Positions 1 through 13,539 of a DNA stretch of 64,000 nt are shown in pieces. Each line of letters opens with the position of its first letter. Positions within the stretch are counted from its first letter, which is position 1. Location of the stretch: contig VZSE01002186.1 of the NCBI GenBank assembly GCA_013398275.1, forward strand, positions 1,826,428-1,890,427. Direction: 5' to 3'. Under the pieces are notes generated by a model. The model did no database searches. It saw nothing but the letters and a program-made list of their open reading frames with translations, and was not told where the DNA came from. Source of the DNA: Promerops cafer. Its lineage: Eukaryota > Chordata > Aves > Passeriformes > Nectariniidae. A program made the translations under genes and the position numbers.

Positions 1-3000
1 TTTGCTCACAGTGATTCAGCTGCAGTGCTGTTAGCAGCATTAGCATGGACAGTGCTGCCAGCAGAAACCTCAGGAGCAGGAATAACTGGCATGATACTGA
101 GAGCAATACAAAGCTGTTGACAAATACAGCTCTTAGTACCACTGACTGTGCTAAGCAAGGATGGAAAGCCTCCTGCAGCTTGCTTGGTACAAGCACAAGT
201 GCAAAGTCACTCCTTGGGCTTTCAGATTGTCTGGCTGAACCAAGGAACACTATGGGAGGCTGCTGAGTGATGCTGTCTGGCTATGATCCCGTGCTAAAAA
301 TACAGTGGAAGATAACTGCTAGTCTTTTCAGACTTTTTCTCTTCAGTTTTCTGTGGCTTTTATGCTGTGCATATATGGTGCTGAATGGGAAACAGAGTGC
401 CACATTTTTTCACTGAACTTCAAAGCTTCTTTGGTCTGGTACCTTTTTTGGTCCTAGCTGCATTTCTGTGAAGATGTTTCATGGCTCTAGCATGCTAGCA
501 ATTACAATTTATTAAATCCTAGGGAGAACTTTACACATCCTTTTACCTCTCATTAAGGATAACTGACAATTTATGGGACAAAAACATAACACCTGTTAAA
601 TTTTAGAATCAGTGAACTTCTAGCCTTTCATTCTTTATGCAGACTTTCTAATCCAGTATTTTGAAAGCTGCATTTCAAGGCAAAAATCAAATAGTATCTC
701 CTTTTCCATATGGTGGAAAAGAGAAACCTCTCTGTAAACTATCTCCTGAGTGACTGATGGCCACACTTCTGGAACGGATGTAAGTGAGCATCGTATCTAT
801 TCTGAGCACTCTTATCACCATTTCCAAGGGGTTTGTAAAGAATGACAAAAAGCTGTGGTACAGAAATTACTGTGATGGCAGATTAGAATTCCAAGGCTTG
901 TGTGGTTTTTCATTTCAGAAACAGTTGCAGTGATTTAAGATGCTGCCAATCCTTACTCTCCTCACTGCCCAGACCCAGTTACATTTTCCAAATCTCTTAC
1001 AAGTAATGTTTATGTGATTCTAAGCCAACATCATATCAAATCTAGCAGCTCAGGATCAACTGCCTCTCACAGTAATTTGGGTTCTGTTAGTAAGCTACTA
1101 GATTTCACAGTAAAGTGGCTGAAGGACCATTTTGCTCTACTGATTCCAAAAGGGAGGACATTGAAAATGTGGTTGTGTTCGCCTCTGGCAGGAGGACAAC
1201 AAAGAGTTGGTCAATAACAATTTATATTGTTGCAGCTATTTCTTTACTGAATGTTTCCAAGACCTAAGCTACAATTTTGCAAAACCAAAAGGAAAAAATG
1301 CGGAGTTAAACTCTGCAGCTGATCACCAAGTTAGTTACTGCACAAACATTTTTTAAGTGCTGTGTAATTTTAGTGACTACTAATTGCTTGCAAGCCTCTT
1401 AAATAAATCTAATCAAATAAACCAAACCTTTCTAAGAATCATAAAAGAAAAACTACTCCCTTTGGCTCCACACTCCTCATTACTTGGCTAGATGCATTCG
1501 TTGAGACAGAGCTCCACTAGACTGATTCAAGCCAGGATAACAAATCTCATATTCCAGATGACAAAAACATTTTCCATCAGGCTATCTTTCAGAGGTAAAT
1601 CTCTTATATTGGCAATTCTTGTCCTGTGACTAAAATTTATTGCAATTTGAGCTGAATACTCTTTATTTTCAGAGACAATGAATGTCAATTTGAAATGGTC
1701 AATAACCTGTAAGAACAGAAAAAGTGTCAAACCCTAGTGCAGCTAATCTTAGGAGAAAATAATGAAGTATAGATTTTAAAAAGTCTTTATGAAAATATCT
1801 TCATGTGCACTAAAAATGGAGAACTTGGGAAAATGTATGAAAGGTTCCATTATATTCTGCAGCTGACTTGACACAGCACATCTGCACCCCTGAATATATG
1901 CAGCAAGAAGAAACAGCTTGAAATATGTATTTGCAAAGCTTACATTAGTCATCATTAAAGTGTTTTTGTACCCTGAGTGTCCTGCTTTTACTGAAACCGC
2001 CACACTGAGTGACCTGCTGAAAGAGCTGAGTTTGAATGCTTGGCTTGGGGGGAGGGGGAGTTTCAGTTTTGACAATAAAAAGTATAATTTCTTCATATAA
2101 ACTTTGTATTTTCATATAAGCTGTGAGACATTCACCCACCTTCTTCTTTGGGATATTAGGAGGAATACTGATTAGAAAGCAGGAGTAGTAGCCTCGGGTC
2201 AAAGGCAGGTGTCCAGGCATGTAAAAAGGTGTTCAGCTGACTTCACTGCAGGGTGATAATTAGTTACACTCAAATGATGTCCCTTGAGGTAATGCACCTG
2301 AGAGCAAATCTGGCATGCAGCTCAAAGTTTTCTGGGTCCATGGCCTCGGATCCTCAGCCAAGTATGCTCAGATGTATTGCAAGTTTCTTTACAGCAAAAG
2401 GTGGAAAAACTTTTTTTTGCCATTACAGTGTATAAAGCTAGGTAACAGAAATACTAGAATTGGTCTGGGTGGAAATCCACAACAGCACTGGAAGAAACAA
2501 CAGAGCAAAGCAGCAAAGCCACAGCACTGTGGAAGAGCTACTCCCCTCCCTGTTCTCTCAGCATTGACACAGACCACAGTCATAAAGACATGTGAAATGA
2601 AGAAGCAAACAGAACAGGCAGCAATCTTATTGAATATTTATGGAGGATAAAATAAACAAGGTTGTTCAGCAAAAATATTGTCCCATAATAACAGTTGATG
2701 CCTAGAGAGTTTAAAAACCTGTCCAAACCCATTTGTTGTCACCCACAGAGAGGAACCCAAGAGTTGTAGTGAGGACCTGAAAGCTATGTGCTGCTGCCTT
2801 CCATGGCATACAGGTGATCCTGGCAAAACTGGTCAGGCATGCACATGTCTTAGTGCTTGCAAGTATGTGGGCATGAGAGTGTGAGTGGGTAAAATCAACT
2901 TACTTAGGGGATTGTAAATTAAAATCATGTTCAGCCTGCCTACAGTCTTGTACTGTCTTTTGTTGCACTAACAACCTATGAGGACTATGTATCTCCAGTT

Positions 3001-5860
3001 CTGTAATACTTTGGTGTGCTCTTGTCTTGAGCTGAATGGGTCAGAAATTCTGATTCTGTTCTCACAACACTTCTTTCAGAAATTTCAGGTTTGAGTAATT
3101 ATGGGCAAATGGAGTTTTCCAATATATACAACAAGTCAAACTTAATGGTTTTAGAAAGTGAAATCAGACAAGTTTGGGTGGAAATACATGGCATGATTGC
3201 TTATGCAGAGAAAGATCTGGCTCTGGTAACTCTGTTAAACTCTTGAAAATCAATATCCTGAATTGGTGTGGTCAGTGCAGATGCTATTATCACACAGCTG
3301 TGTAGAGCAAAATGGCCCAGAAATTACCTCACAGTTCACCCTTCAGCAAACAAACAGCACATCACTAGAAACAGCACGTTTTAGCTATGAGAGATGTGTT
3401 TTTTCCACATTCCTTTGCTTGTTCTTTCCATATCTGCTCCGTTTTGGGGAAGAAAGGACAATTTTGGTGGAAAGCAATGTGCACATGCACACAAACACAG
3501 ATGTTTCCTGTCTTCAAAAAATCTAGAAATATAGCCAATTGCCCACTGGCACAGAACTCCACAGCACTTGCTGGTGTAAAGCTTAGTTAGACATGGCTTC
3601 ACCCAGCTGATGGCACAGATATATGGTGCTTCACTAGCCCTCACTTTCCCATGAGAAAATTAGTTTGCAGAATGCTGTAAGCCCTCTGCGTATTTCAGCA
3701 TTACTCTATGCAATAAGCCAAATGTTTGTTCCTATATAGTATATTCATTAATTTTCATGTTTGCTTTTCTCTTTGCTTGGCAGCAGCACCTGTGCCAAAA
3801 AAGGTTGTTTTTTTGTACTTTTTTAACACAAGTTCTCTCTCCTAGTAAGAATTTCTGAAGTGATCAAACATGATTCTGTTAGCAGAAAGTGTCAAAGACC
3901 CACTGGAAGTCTGTGTCTTATGCTGAAAGATCACGTAGTAGGCATTATCGAGGTCCTGCTGCATTCTAAACACAAATAAATGAGAATCCTGAATTAAACT
4001 TTGACCTCTGGTATGGCACCAACTCCCAAACCAGCTCTATTGCCCAACACTTGCAGGATTTCAGTGGCAGCAGCTGATTTCTCACTTTCCTCTGAGACAG
4101 TAGCTACTTTGGCACTTCTTCAGGTTTCCTGTAAGCTGCTGTTATCCCAGAAAGAAGAGGGGGAAGCTGATGTCTGAAAAAAACCCAGGCATCATGGCAT
4201 ATTATTACATGCTGTCCTACCCCACTCAGAACAGGTTTTACACAGACTTGATTTTACATTGTTATGTGAACAACACATAATTGGCATTATCTTTTACTTA
4301 GAAAAATGCTACTTAAATACAATGTATTTCAAGGATTCTATTACATTAAAATAGATTTATTGTCTTCATGGCACACATTTGAGTCTTAAGAATGAATTAC
4401 AAGTGTGATCTGACTCTTATAATATGGGGTTTAGTATTCTTTTATCCCTTCTTAGGAGGTGGGTTCTGTGCTTGCAATTTTGGCATTACTTTTTTCCCCC
4501 TTGCTACTAAATGCCCAAGTTGCTACTTATTTGTATTGTATTACAAAAGCTTTGTTAAATAAATGTGCTTGGGATTTGTGGTGAAAGGGGGGGAAATTTA
4601 TGATCCTTAATTCTTGTAGCAGTTCAGTCCCAATCAAACTGGGATTCTTCTGTGACCACCCTCTCTGACCACCATCTCCTACATACTTAAGAGACACAAA
4701 TGCCTCACTACAGGAGAGGCTGTGAGTAGCTGTACCAGTCCAAGGAAAAGTCTGAGGGAAGAACCAGGTTTCACTTCTCTGGGGCCCTCCTTTTCCCTGT
4801 GGTTGATTGTGAGAATGTGCTACATTACCCCTTAACAACCTGTGGTAAATTTTTCCCTTCCCTTTCTCTAAGTGTATGGAGACTGGGGAGTGTTTCCACA
4901 TTTCAGCCCACTTCAACTTCTTGTGTTCCACATGTTACCAGAATATTTCTCTTCTGAACTCTTCTGTGGGATCTGAAAGCATGCTAGGCCTTAATAAAAC
5001 ACATAAAAGATCAACAGTATACTGCCCCTAGATATTTCCACTGCTGAGCCAAGTAAGTGGAGAGAAGAGACTGATGAATGACTCCATGGCCACACATGGG
5101 AAAGAGGGAAAAGTGTTTCCAAATGTTCTGTTAAAACCTGTAACATATTTTTTAAAACTCTCACATTTCAAGTCAAAATCCCCTGAGACAGAATTTCTGA
5201 CCTTCACTATCTTTAACTGTGTGTTTCCATATGTGCCACTGCCAAAATGCTGAGTAGGCATTTGAGATTTACCTTCAGTACATCATTTTAGCTTACAAGA
5301 TGCTTACCATGAATCCAGAAACTTTGTTCTGAAATTGGTGCAATTTCACTGCAAATACTAAGCAGAGCACATAATGCTACCTAAGCAAATGCCACTGAGG
5401 TGTTACAGATGATCAGATACCAACACGTTTAAGAAATATAAGCAAAGACCACTTGAAAGTATACCAAAAAAGCTATATTCCTTTTGACAAAAAATGTCAA
5501 AGAAACAAGGTACTCTATGTCTAACACTAGTGAATAGTACCATGGAATAAAAGTGGATCTGTAGAGTAAAACAATTGTTTTTGAGGACCTTGACTCTATA
5601 CTAAATATATTTTATGGGGGTGTTAATAATTTTAGATTCTCTTTTGTCTGGTTCTGCACATCTGACCCCGTCATTGGCAGGTGGAACATATCTTGATTTA
5701 GTTTCTCTCAAGAAGGATTCAGTGACCAGTCTGCAGTGTAAACCAAATTTCACTAAGTGGGGACAATCACAAGATTTGCTTCAAAGTTCACTCCTGGTCC
5801 AAGCAAGTAATGCCTTAGGTTTTAGCTTTTATATTTTTCAGATTCTGTACTGCTTTAGTG
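1..5860. other. Noncoding stretch upstream of RBBP7, no gene recognised
   Basis: I find no exon of a known protein on either strand. In the conserved order REPS2 might lie on this side, but I saw no stretch resembling its EH-domain or C-terminal coiled-coil exons. The only exon-like item is a minus-strand ORF at 1527-1706, listed separately. The rest is AT-rich unique-looking sequence with short homopolymers. Confidence 0.5.
1527..1706 (-). other. Exon-like ORF of 59 codons behind a good splice acceptor
   Basis: On the minus strand a pyrimidine-rich tract ending TTACAG sits directly before position 1706, and the sequence then reads open for 59 codons to a TGA at 1527. The peptide begins VIDHFKLTFIVSENKEY. 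I do not recognise the family. It could be the last exon of an unannotated transcript or a chance ORF; no second exon was found to join to it. Confidence 0.15.
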
Positions 5861-6264
5861 TGTAGTTCTGAGCTTCATATTAAGGGATGGTAAGCTCTCT
5901 TCACAGAGTAGGTAGACAAAACAATTCCTTTTCTAGCTTGGGACCAAGGACAACTGATCCAAATTTCAGGCCCAAGAGCACAAACAACATGGACTGAAGA
6001 GAGAAAAACAAGAAGGATGGGACTTTGTAAACTGAAGCTATAACTGGAAAATTAACTCCAATATGCTAATGGACCAGAACTTATAAAGGTGGGAGACCTC
6101 GTGACCGGTCGTCCATTTTGTGACCATTTTGGGTTCATCTTGGATGTAGCCCTGGCTGGGCTCTTGAACTGCCCAAGATGAATCCATTGAGGCCTTCTAA
6201 TAAATACCTACTTTATTCTTTAACTCTGTCTAGCCTCTGTTCTAGGTCAGCCTTCACAAGGCAT
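5861..6264 (+). mobile_element. Solo LTR of an avian endogenous retrovirus
   Basis: The segment reads like a retroviral LTR in plus orientation. There is a TATAAA near 6083, an AATAAA-type signal at about 6200 within TAATAAATACC, then a pyrimidine-rich U5-like tail (TCTGTCTAGCCTC) ending in a CA dinucleotide near 6264. No gag, pol or second LTR is adjacent, so it is solo. The 3' edge is fairly clear; the 5' edge is uncertain, with TG candidates at 5861 and 5888. No convincing target-site duplication was found. Assignment to an avian family rests on recollection of similar songbird LTRs. Confidence 0.65.
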
Positions 6265-9200
6265 CACTAAAATGTTAATGTTAACCCCACAAGACTTGTG
6301 GACAGGGTTCTGAAACAACTCCTTTGAGAGGCAACCAAATTAAAAACAAAAAGAAAACCAACCGGGTCTTACCTGAAAAGTTATCTAATGCTTTTTCTTA
6401 CTTGCTTGTTTCTTCCAGGCACAGCTCTCCCATAAGTATTCACAAAGCCACATGGTGTCTCTTTCAAATTCAAATTTCAATTCTCTTTCTATATTTTCTT
6501 TGCTGCCAGGGAGGTTGCAACCATGAGAACTGCTTATTTTGCTCACCAGTAATTGCCACCTTGCACTGCCCTGTCTTCCTATCCAACGGTCTTGTTCTCA
6601 GAATCCAAGAGAAAGACTGATCTTCAGGTCAATAACTGGCATCTCCCTTTGGTGTCTGCAGAGCGCTGACAGAATGAGGTGCTGCCCTGTGCCTGTGGCA
6701 TGGAGATGTTACAGTAACACATAACTACTAACAGAGCCATTCTGACATCCAGCCTACTGCATCTGCGTCACTCCTCCAAACAAGAAACGAGGTTATTCAC
6801 GCCCTCCTTAACCTCCCATGTGCAAGGCTTGTTAAAGTACAAAAGAGCCAAAATTGACTTTTCACACAGAAATATATTATCATGTAGTCTATACTTGTCT
6901 TCCTGAGCTTCAGCAAAAAAACAGGTCCTTCCTAAGAAACAGGGCAGAAGTGTTATGTTAACAGTTATCACTGCTCTACTCTTCCCCCACTGCACCCCAC
7001 AGCAGAGAATCATGGAAAAACAAAGCAATAAAGCTAAATGTTAGCATTCCGGGCATGGGGCTAGAAACCTGAGCTAGTATTAGCAGTCAGCAGTTCTGAT
7101 TTCCTAAATTACTTTGGCCAAGTTGCTTAGGCCCTGTTTACATTAGATTTCCAGCTGTATGGAGACACAGTTCAAATATGAAAGCTTAGATTTTTCTAAA
7201 GCCCCTAGTGCTAGGTATTTCCTCAGTTGATGGATGCTTAGTCTCAGATACCTTTTAAAGAGGCTCTCTGCAGTATCTCAAATCACAAGATGCTTTTAAA
7301 ATTCAGGTTTTATTTAATTTGATCCAGTTGTGCTGCCTCTCAGCAAAGCAGCAATTTTGTTAAACCCTTTTCCTTTAAAAAAAGCTCTTTGAAGAAGATT
7401 TTAAATGCATGTCATATAAGGTCACAATGGTGTCCCATGACAATGTGAGTTCCTGTACTCGTATTTAGCTCAGTTGTCTCCCACTGAAGTCCTAATTATA
7501 TATCCTGCTTATACCAGTAACTAAGTAGGAATTTTAAAGCTTTCCTCCCATGTCAGCAAATGAAAGCATGTGAATGGAGTTTTCACCTTCTTTCTCAGGT
7601 TGTACGTCTGCAGAAGACAAACAAGTGGCAGAGAGACAATACTCCTAGCTGGGTGGTTCACAGAACTGAACACTCCAGACTTGGCAGGTAGTAGAGCACT
7701 GCAACTATTGGCTTGCGTGGCCCGTGGTGCAGTCTCACAACTGGTGCAAACTAATCTGAAACCAGAACCTGAATGACCCATCACTGCTCTTGCCCATGGC
7801 CATGTCCTCCCCTTGGTGCTAGGTTTAAAACCAGGAAGACGTGCAATGAGTCTGCTGAGTATGCTCAGCCTGATCATCTGGCTGAAAATCAACTCTGCAA
7901 AAAAACCAAAAGTCAGCTACCCTAGGGATCTGATTCAGCTCCCCACTGACCTTGTGAATGTTAGCACTGGGCAGAGCAGAAGAGTGGTGAGCAAGAGGGA
8001 AGACCAGGTAATATTATTATGGTCTTCGACTGGCTTAAACTGTTCATAAAAATATCCTCTGAAATGTTTAGCAAAATGGCATTAGCAGCATTGAACTGGT
8101 GCACAGGGAATATAAGAATGTGTTAAGTACTGGAAGTTAAGGGCCGTGTCACTATCCCTTTTTCTCCCATTTCTGAACGTGTGGCTCTGCCACTTCAGCT
8201 GAGTCACCACTGGGAGTAACTAGCAGAAACAGCAGCAAAGTTTTTATTTGCTTGGGTACCCACCAATTTTACAACTGACTGCAGAAATGTAAACGGGCAC
8301 CAACCTGGTCTCAGTAGATCTGTCTGCCTGTTCCTTCTTCCCTCACATGATGTCCACACTGTGAATCCATAGTTCCTCTGGCCCCAGCCTCTGCCTCCCA
8401 AAGTAAAAAGCTGCACAGATGTCTGACGTGACACCTGTCCATTAATGCACACTCTGTGCAGGACTGTGGTTCTTGGTTTTTCAAACCCTTGGAAAGAAGA
8501 CAATACAAAAATCAAGATCTCTAGAGCTTCCAAAGACTGCACGTGAGGGTGTTCTGCCATAATGACTGAGTAAATCAAGCAGCATAAACAAAAATCTTCA
8601 TTACCACAAAAACAGGATCAGTGAGCTGGAACAGCTTGGCATGGTTCCTGTCTCAGTGGATTCACCTCTGAGATATCCCGAACCTTGAAGATAATGCTGT
8701 TATTAATTGCTTCAAATCTCAAAAGAGTAAGAGTGAAGAATACAGAGAGAAACCATATGGTGACCTCAGAGAAGACTGAAAAAGAAGGCCAGGCAGCTCA
8801 GGTGGGGAGAGACATTCCCGGAGATTAGAAGGCAAGAGCAGAGATCACTTTCCTTCACTGAATACTTGCAGAGGCTTTTAAGCCCTAGAGTGGAAGTTGA
8901 AGAGGAAATGGATTATAATAAACAACTCCCTTTCACCTTCTTTGGCATGAAAGGCTGAGACTTTCCTGTGCTTCGGCACATCATTGAGAGCAGCAGTTTG
9001 CCTCAACTCCTTTCCATATAACTGAAAACAGCAGTGTCTGGATTACAGTCTCCTCTGATTCCTGTGACCCAGACACAGACTTGGAACTGTCCAATTCGTG
9101 CTCCCCAGGTTCCTCCAAGATCACAAAGAAGGAGGCCAAGGCAACAAGCAACAAAGAACTCTATTAAGCCAAGTGCTGGAAGCTTCAGAAGTCAGAATTC

Positions 9201-12200
9201 TCCTTTCATTTTCTTGAAAATCTCCCTGTTGGCATTAATTTAAACATTTGTACTTCTAGAAAAAGAGATTGTTTGTTGTAAAAATTTGCGTATCTGCTAC
9301 ACCTATCGAAAAGCCAAAGTATTTTCTGCTGAGCAAAATATTCTCTGCCATTTCTTTTAATATCCCGACAGGTCTGCAACTCCACACATGGGCAATAACC
9401 TGTTCAGGCCAGAGGCTGCAGAGCTACAGCAGACTATACAATGAAAACACATATTGGAAATATATAGCATGCAAAACAGCACATATTGCAGCACTGTTTC
9501 ATAAGATGACCTGTTAAAAGACTACTCACATATTCCCCTGTAATTCAACCAGTTTCAGTACTCTGTGCAAAACTAATAAAAGTGTACCAAGCCAGTTATA
9601 TAAACATTGATATCTAGTTCTCAAATAATCTACCTGCTATTCTACGTGGAATTATTACAAAAAAAAGTGTAGGAAATGCTAAACAAATATCACAGAGCAC
9701 AGAAATAGCCCAGCAAGCCCAGTTGTTGAGGGAATATTGCCATGTCCATCCATGCAAGCAACAAAAAAAGTGTTCAGCAGGGTTGGATTAGTCTTAGTTC
9801 AGTGCAATGCTACTTTGGGAGGTGAAGGAGAGACTTGTTATATGAGAACAAGCTTGGTTTGTACCTTACAGAATAAACATATTCCACTTCAAAGGTAAAA
9901 CACTCTATATTCCTGAATAGTGAAGGAATCCACAAGACTGCTATAGGATTTCCTCTCATTTGCAGCTTGAAATTCAATACAATCTACAGCAGTTAGCTGA
10001 AAGTGTGACAAACAGTGCTAGTTATCCAAACCCTGCAGCTCATGAGTTCCCACTACAGCGTCCCAACTCTGGGAACAATGCCACCTAGAAGGTGCAAGAG
10101 CAGTATTTGCCTACAACACTGGATATAATCCCAGTGAGTCATGCTTTCCCCTAAGTAGTGACATTCCCATAAATGCTCTTTACTCAATGCAAAGCAAGAG
10201 CTGCCATTTGCACATGGCTGTGCAGCACACAGATGTTGCACATCAGGATAAAACACAGTCACGGCTATTTAGAATTGAACTATTGGAGACATGCTGTCAC
10301 TAGACAAATCCCAACCTGCATGTCACAGAGAACATGTCCAAGACACGGCTGCAGCTCAAGATTTTTTGTGACAGCAGGATATTAGAGGTGTGATTGATAC
10401 TGGAGAGATGATAATTGCTGGGTAAATAAAAAGAAATATTGGATGAGCAGTGGGGAAAATAAACATGGTCATATTTCAAGAAATTCTCAGTGAATTAAAA
10501 TGAAGTGTGCTTTTCTGATCTACATGTTTTAAGAAAATTATGCATTGTTCCAAACAGGATACTGAGGCTATGGAATGACAGCAAATATATTAGAGTATAA
10601 TAACTACTGAGGCTGCTATTTTACTTTTCCAATGGGCAATTTTGAGATTTTGTGCAAACTTGTTTTACCCTATACACTTTCTGACTGAGATGGTCATTCC
10701 TGGTAATACCTACACCTACTTGCTGAGTTATGCTAAGAACATCCATCACCTCTGCATAATGTATAAGAGAAAGAAGCAAAAGCAAGCCAGCTAATTCTTT
10801 GCAGAATAATATATCAGCATACGTCTTCAAGCTAAAATTAACAAGTGCATATAATTCTTCATAAATATATCTGCAATTTGAAGCATGATGCAGCACATAC
10901 AATTGAGGATGCAGGACATGGTGGTTTTTTTACTGAAATGAAGATGCAGTATTTGATGCTTAGGTTTGAAAGAAGTATAGCTTAATAAAAATAAAGCTTA
11001 TGATTCAAGTCACTCACTTCAGAACCAATTTATGGTGTATTTTACACATACTGCAAGTGATGAACAACAGTCTTGGGTAATTGCTTTCTTTACAAAGTGT
11101 GGGAATCAAAGGATACGTTTTAGATGTGTGGCCACAGATATGACCATGCCAATGAATTGCAAATAACCAACATAAGAGTGGATGATGTGCTGTCTTTGAT
11201 AGATGTAGTGTTATAAATTGTCTCTTCCATGATAAATCTCAATGGGAGAAGAGCACTTAATAACAGGATTTTTGGTGCACAGATTTAAATGAAAAGAAAA
11301 TGTGGTTGTGTGCAAGTGTAATTGTTAACAAGGAGAAGAGAACTGTGCTGGTCACTTACCAATCATTTTGACATCTAGATGTAACAGGTTTTGTTCACCA
11401 AAGCTAGAACTAGTTCTGGAACATATTACAATCCAACTTGATTTCCAGATCCTAAACAGAGTCAGCAAAAAATTGTGGAGGGTTGGGGAGCAATTCTTCA
11501 CTTATAGTTCAGCCAAGCCCTACATGACATCATTGAAGAACAATTTTGTCCATCATTTTTCAAAACTAATTCACATTTTCCCAATCATATTCCAGGTAAG
11601 CTGTGGCCACAAATACTGCTGTTGACAGCAAAATCACACAGACCATCACAGCCAAGTGCTTATACTTGCTTCATCTTTCAAGAGGCCACATAATCACCCT
11701 TCTGGGAGAGCTAACAGAGGTCACTTAAAGCCAGGAAGCCTGACAGATTTCCTTTATCCATTATCTGAAGTTAAAGTGATCAACGCTCTGTAACAACATA
11801 CATGCTCTGAAAGGTTCAGTCTTCACTCTGAAAACATCTTAGGAAGGCCTCAGCAGTTCGTAGGAGCAGACACATTCTTGGCAGCAAACACCAAAGCATT
11901 GAGTAAGCAGTGCCAAAGGGAAGCTGGTGCCACATCTGGCAGGACAAGGCCCTGTGTCTGTGTTAACTCGTGCACTCCTATGGAGCTGACTCCTGTACAG
12001 CTTCCATGCAATTCAACAGGATTCTCATTTTAAATAAGTAAGCCATGCATAGGTATAATTCCAATCTGTGCGGGTTAAGGAGAAGATTAATATATACACT
12101 TATTTAACTTCACCAGAAGATTTCTGTTTTTTAACACTCTGGTCAGAAAAGCAATGGTTTATTAGGGAAAGCTTCCAGTTGGAGGAGCTGGCTGCCTTCC

Positions 12201-12770
12201 TCAATCTTATTCCCTGATTCCCATGCTACAACCTTTGGCTGCTGTTACCAGCCTCGGAGTCTCCTGCCTTTGCTAGACATAAACATTTTCCAGAACTGGA
12301 TTCCTTGTTTGAAAAACTGGTGTCCAGACCCTAGAAGGCTCAGTCCGTGAAGAGTGTCCTCACAGAGGGGAAATTAAAATTAAATGCCAGCTATTATTTG
12401 TCTGTTTCCCTTTATCTCCTGCCACCATCTATAGCTGAGCACAGTGAGCTCCACTTCAGAGTTGTTTTCCTTCCCTTCTGGGACTCCAGGCATGTGAGCC
12501 CTGGTGATACAGGATTCATCTCTGTGAGTTTAACACTGAAGCAAGGATTCATCTTAAGACTGTAAGTCACAACATGGCAAGAAAACACATGCTGTTTGGA
12601 GACAAAAATTTCCTTTAAATCTTGAAGGGCATTTAGGAGAATCTAACCTGATTCTTAACTGCCTCTATTTCCATTAGTGTTCTGGAAAGTGTTATTAGCT
12701 GCCAGAAAGATCTACCCTGGTTAAGGCAAGCACTGTTCATCTAAGCTGAATTGAAAGCAGTTAAATTAAA
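6265..12770. other. Noncoding stretch, nothing recognised
   Basis: No exon, RNA gene or repeat family could be identified. ORFs here, including the 124-codon minus-strand one at 8204-8578, lack recognisable domains and splice context and look like chance. Confidence 0.45.
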
Positions 12771-12896
12771 TCATAGAATCATAGAATAGTTTGAGTTGGA
12801 AGGGACCTTAAAGATCATGTAGTTAAAATGCCCCTGATCAGGGCAGGGACACCTTCCACTAGACCAGGTTGCTCAGAGCTCCATCCAGCTGTCCTT
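12771..12896 (-). mobile_element. CR1 LINE 3' tail, minus orientation
   Basis: It begins with the CR1 terminal octamer in reverse complement (AATCATAGAATCATAG), followed by GTTGGAAGGGACCTTAAAG, then the segment containing CCTTCCACTAGACCAGGTT. This is the usual 5'-truncated 3' end of an avian CR1 retroposon, read backwards. It faces a second CR1 tail of opposite orientation about 450 bases away. Confidence 0.85.
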
Positions 12897-13028
12897 AAAC
12901 AATCTTTTATCTACTGATAGCTGAAAGGAGAGTTCAACAAGGCTGGGCAGGCATGGTGGAAAGGCTGTATGTTTGATTTGGATGGTGGTAGGGCTGTATG
13001 TTTGATATTTGATATACGGTAGGCCATA

Positions 13029-13064
13029 TATTTGTATTTGTATTTGTATTTGTATTTGTATTTG
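13029..13064 (+). repeat. (TATTTG)6 hexanucleotide microsatellite
   Basis: Six consecutive perfect copies of TATTTG. It lies in the spacer between two inverted CR1 tails, next to a partly repetitive run of TGTATGTTTGAT-like units (about 12965-13015). Confidence 0.9.
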
Positions 13065-13346
13065 TGGCTGCTTAAACAAAGCCGTGCCACTTGCCAGGGT
13101 ATGAGACACCACCACTGACCCCATTAGAGAGCGATAGAATTTAAGACTCTGGTAGCACTGACTGATCCTGTGTGTCTGACAGTTCAGTAATGCAGTTCAG
13201 TGCCCTCCATGAGAAAACTGCAACTAAAAAATAGTTCAAACATACATTTCTTCTAGAAAATTAAGCAATATTCAGCACCATTGCTGAAAAAACAGTAACT
13301 ATTCAGCTGTTGCCACTGTAACCATTTTTAGTTACAGATTTATTTA

Positions 13347-13451
13347 TCTGGTCTAGTGAAGGGCATCGCTGCCCAACAGGGTGGTTGGAATGAGCTGATC
13401 TTTAAGGTCCCTTCCAACCCCAACCAGTCTACGATTGGATGATTCTATCAT
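13347..13451 (+). mobile_element. CR1 LINE 3' tail, plus orientation
   Basis: The sequence runs from GGTCTAGTGAAGGGCATC through GATCTTTAAGGTCCCTTCC to GATGATTCTATC, the normal 3' end of CR1. It shares most of its length, inverted, with the CR1 copy at 12771-12896, and ends about 100 bases before the RBBP7 CpG island. Confidence 0.82.
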
Positions 13452-13539
13452 TTCTAGTTGCGAAGGGGGATGAACGTCCCCGTTTTCAATGTGATTTGGG
13501 GCTCATTAGGTGGGACACTTAACAGAGGTGTCCTCGGTG

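Noticed and set aside
8204..8578. 124-codon minus-strand ORF
   Set aside because: No recognisable family, no splice or promoter context.
1..13300. REPS2 exons expected next to RBBP7
   Set aside because: I looked for its EH-domain and terminal coiled-coil peptides on the minus strand and saw none; the gene probably lies outside the window.
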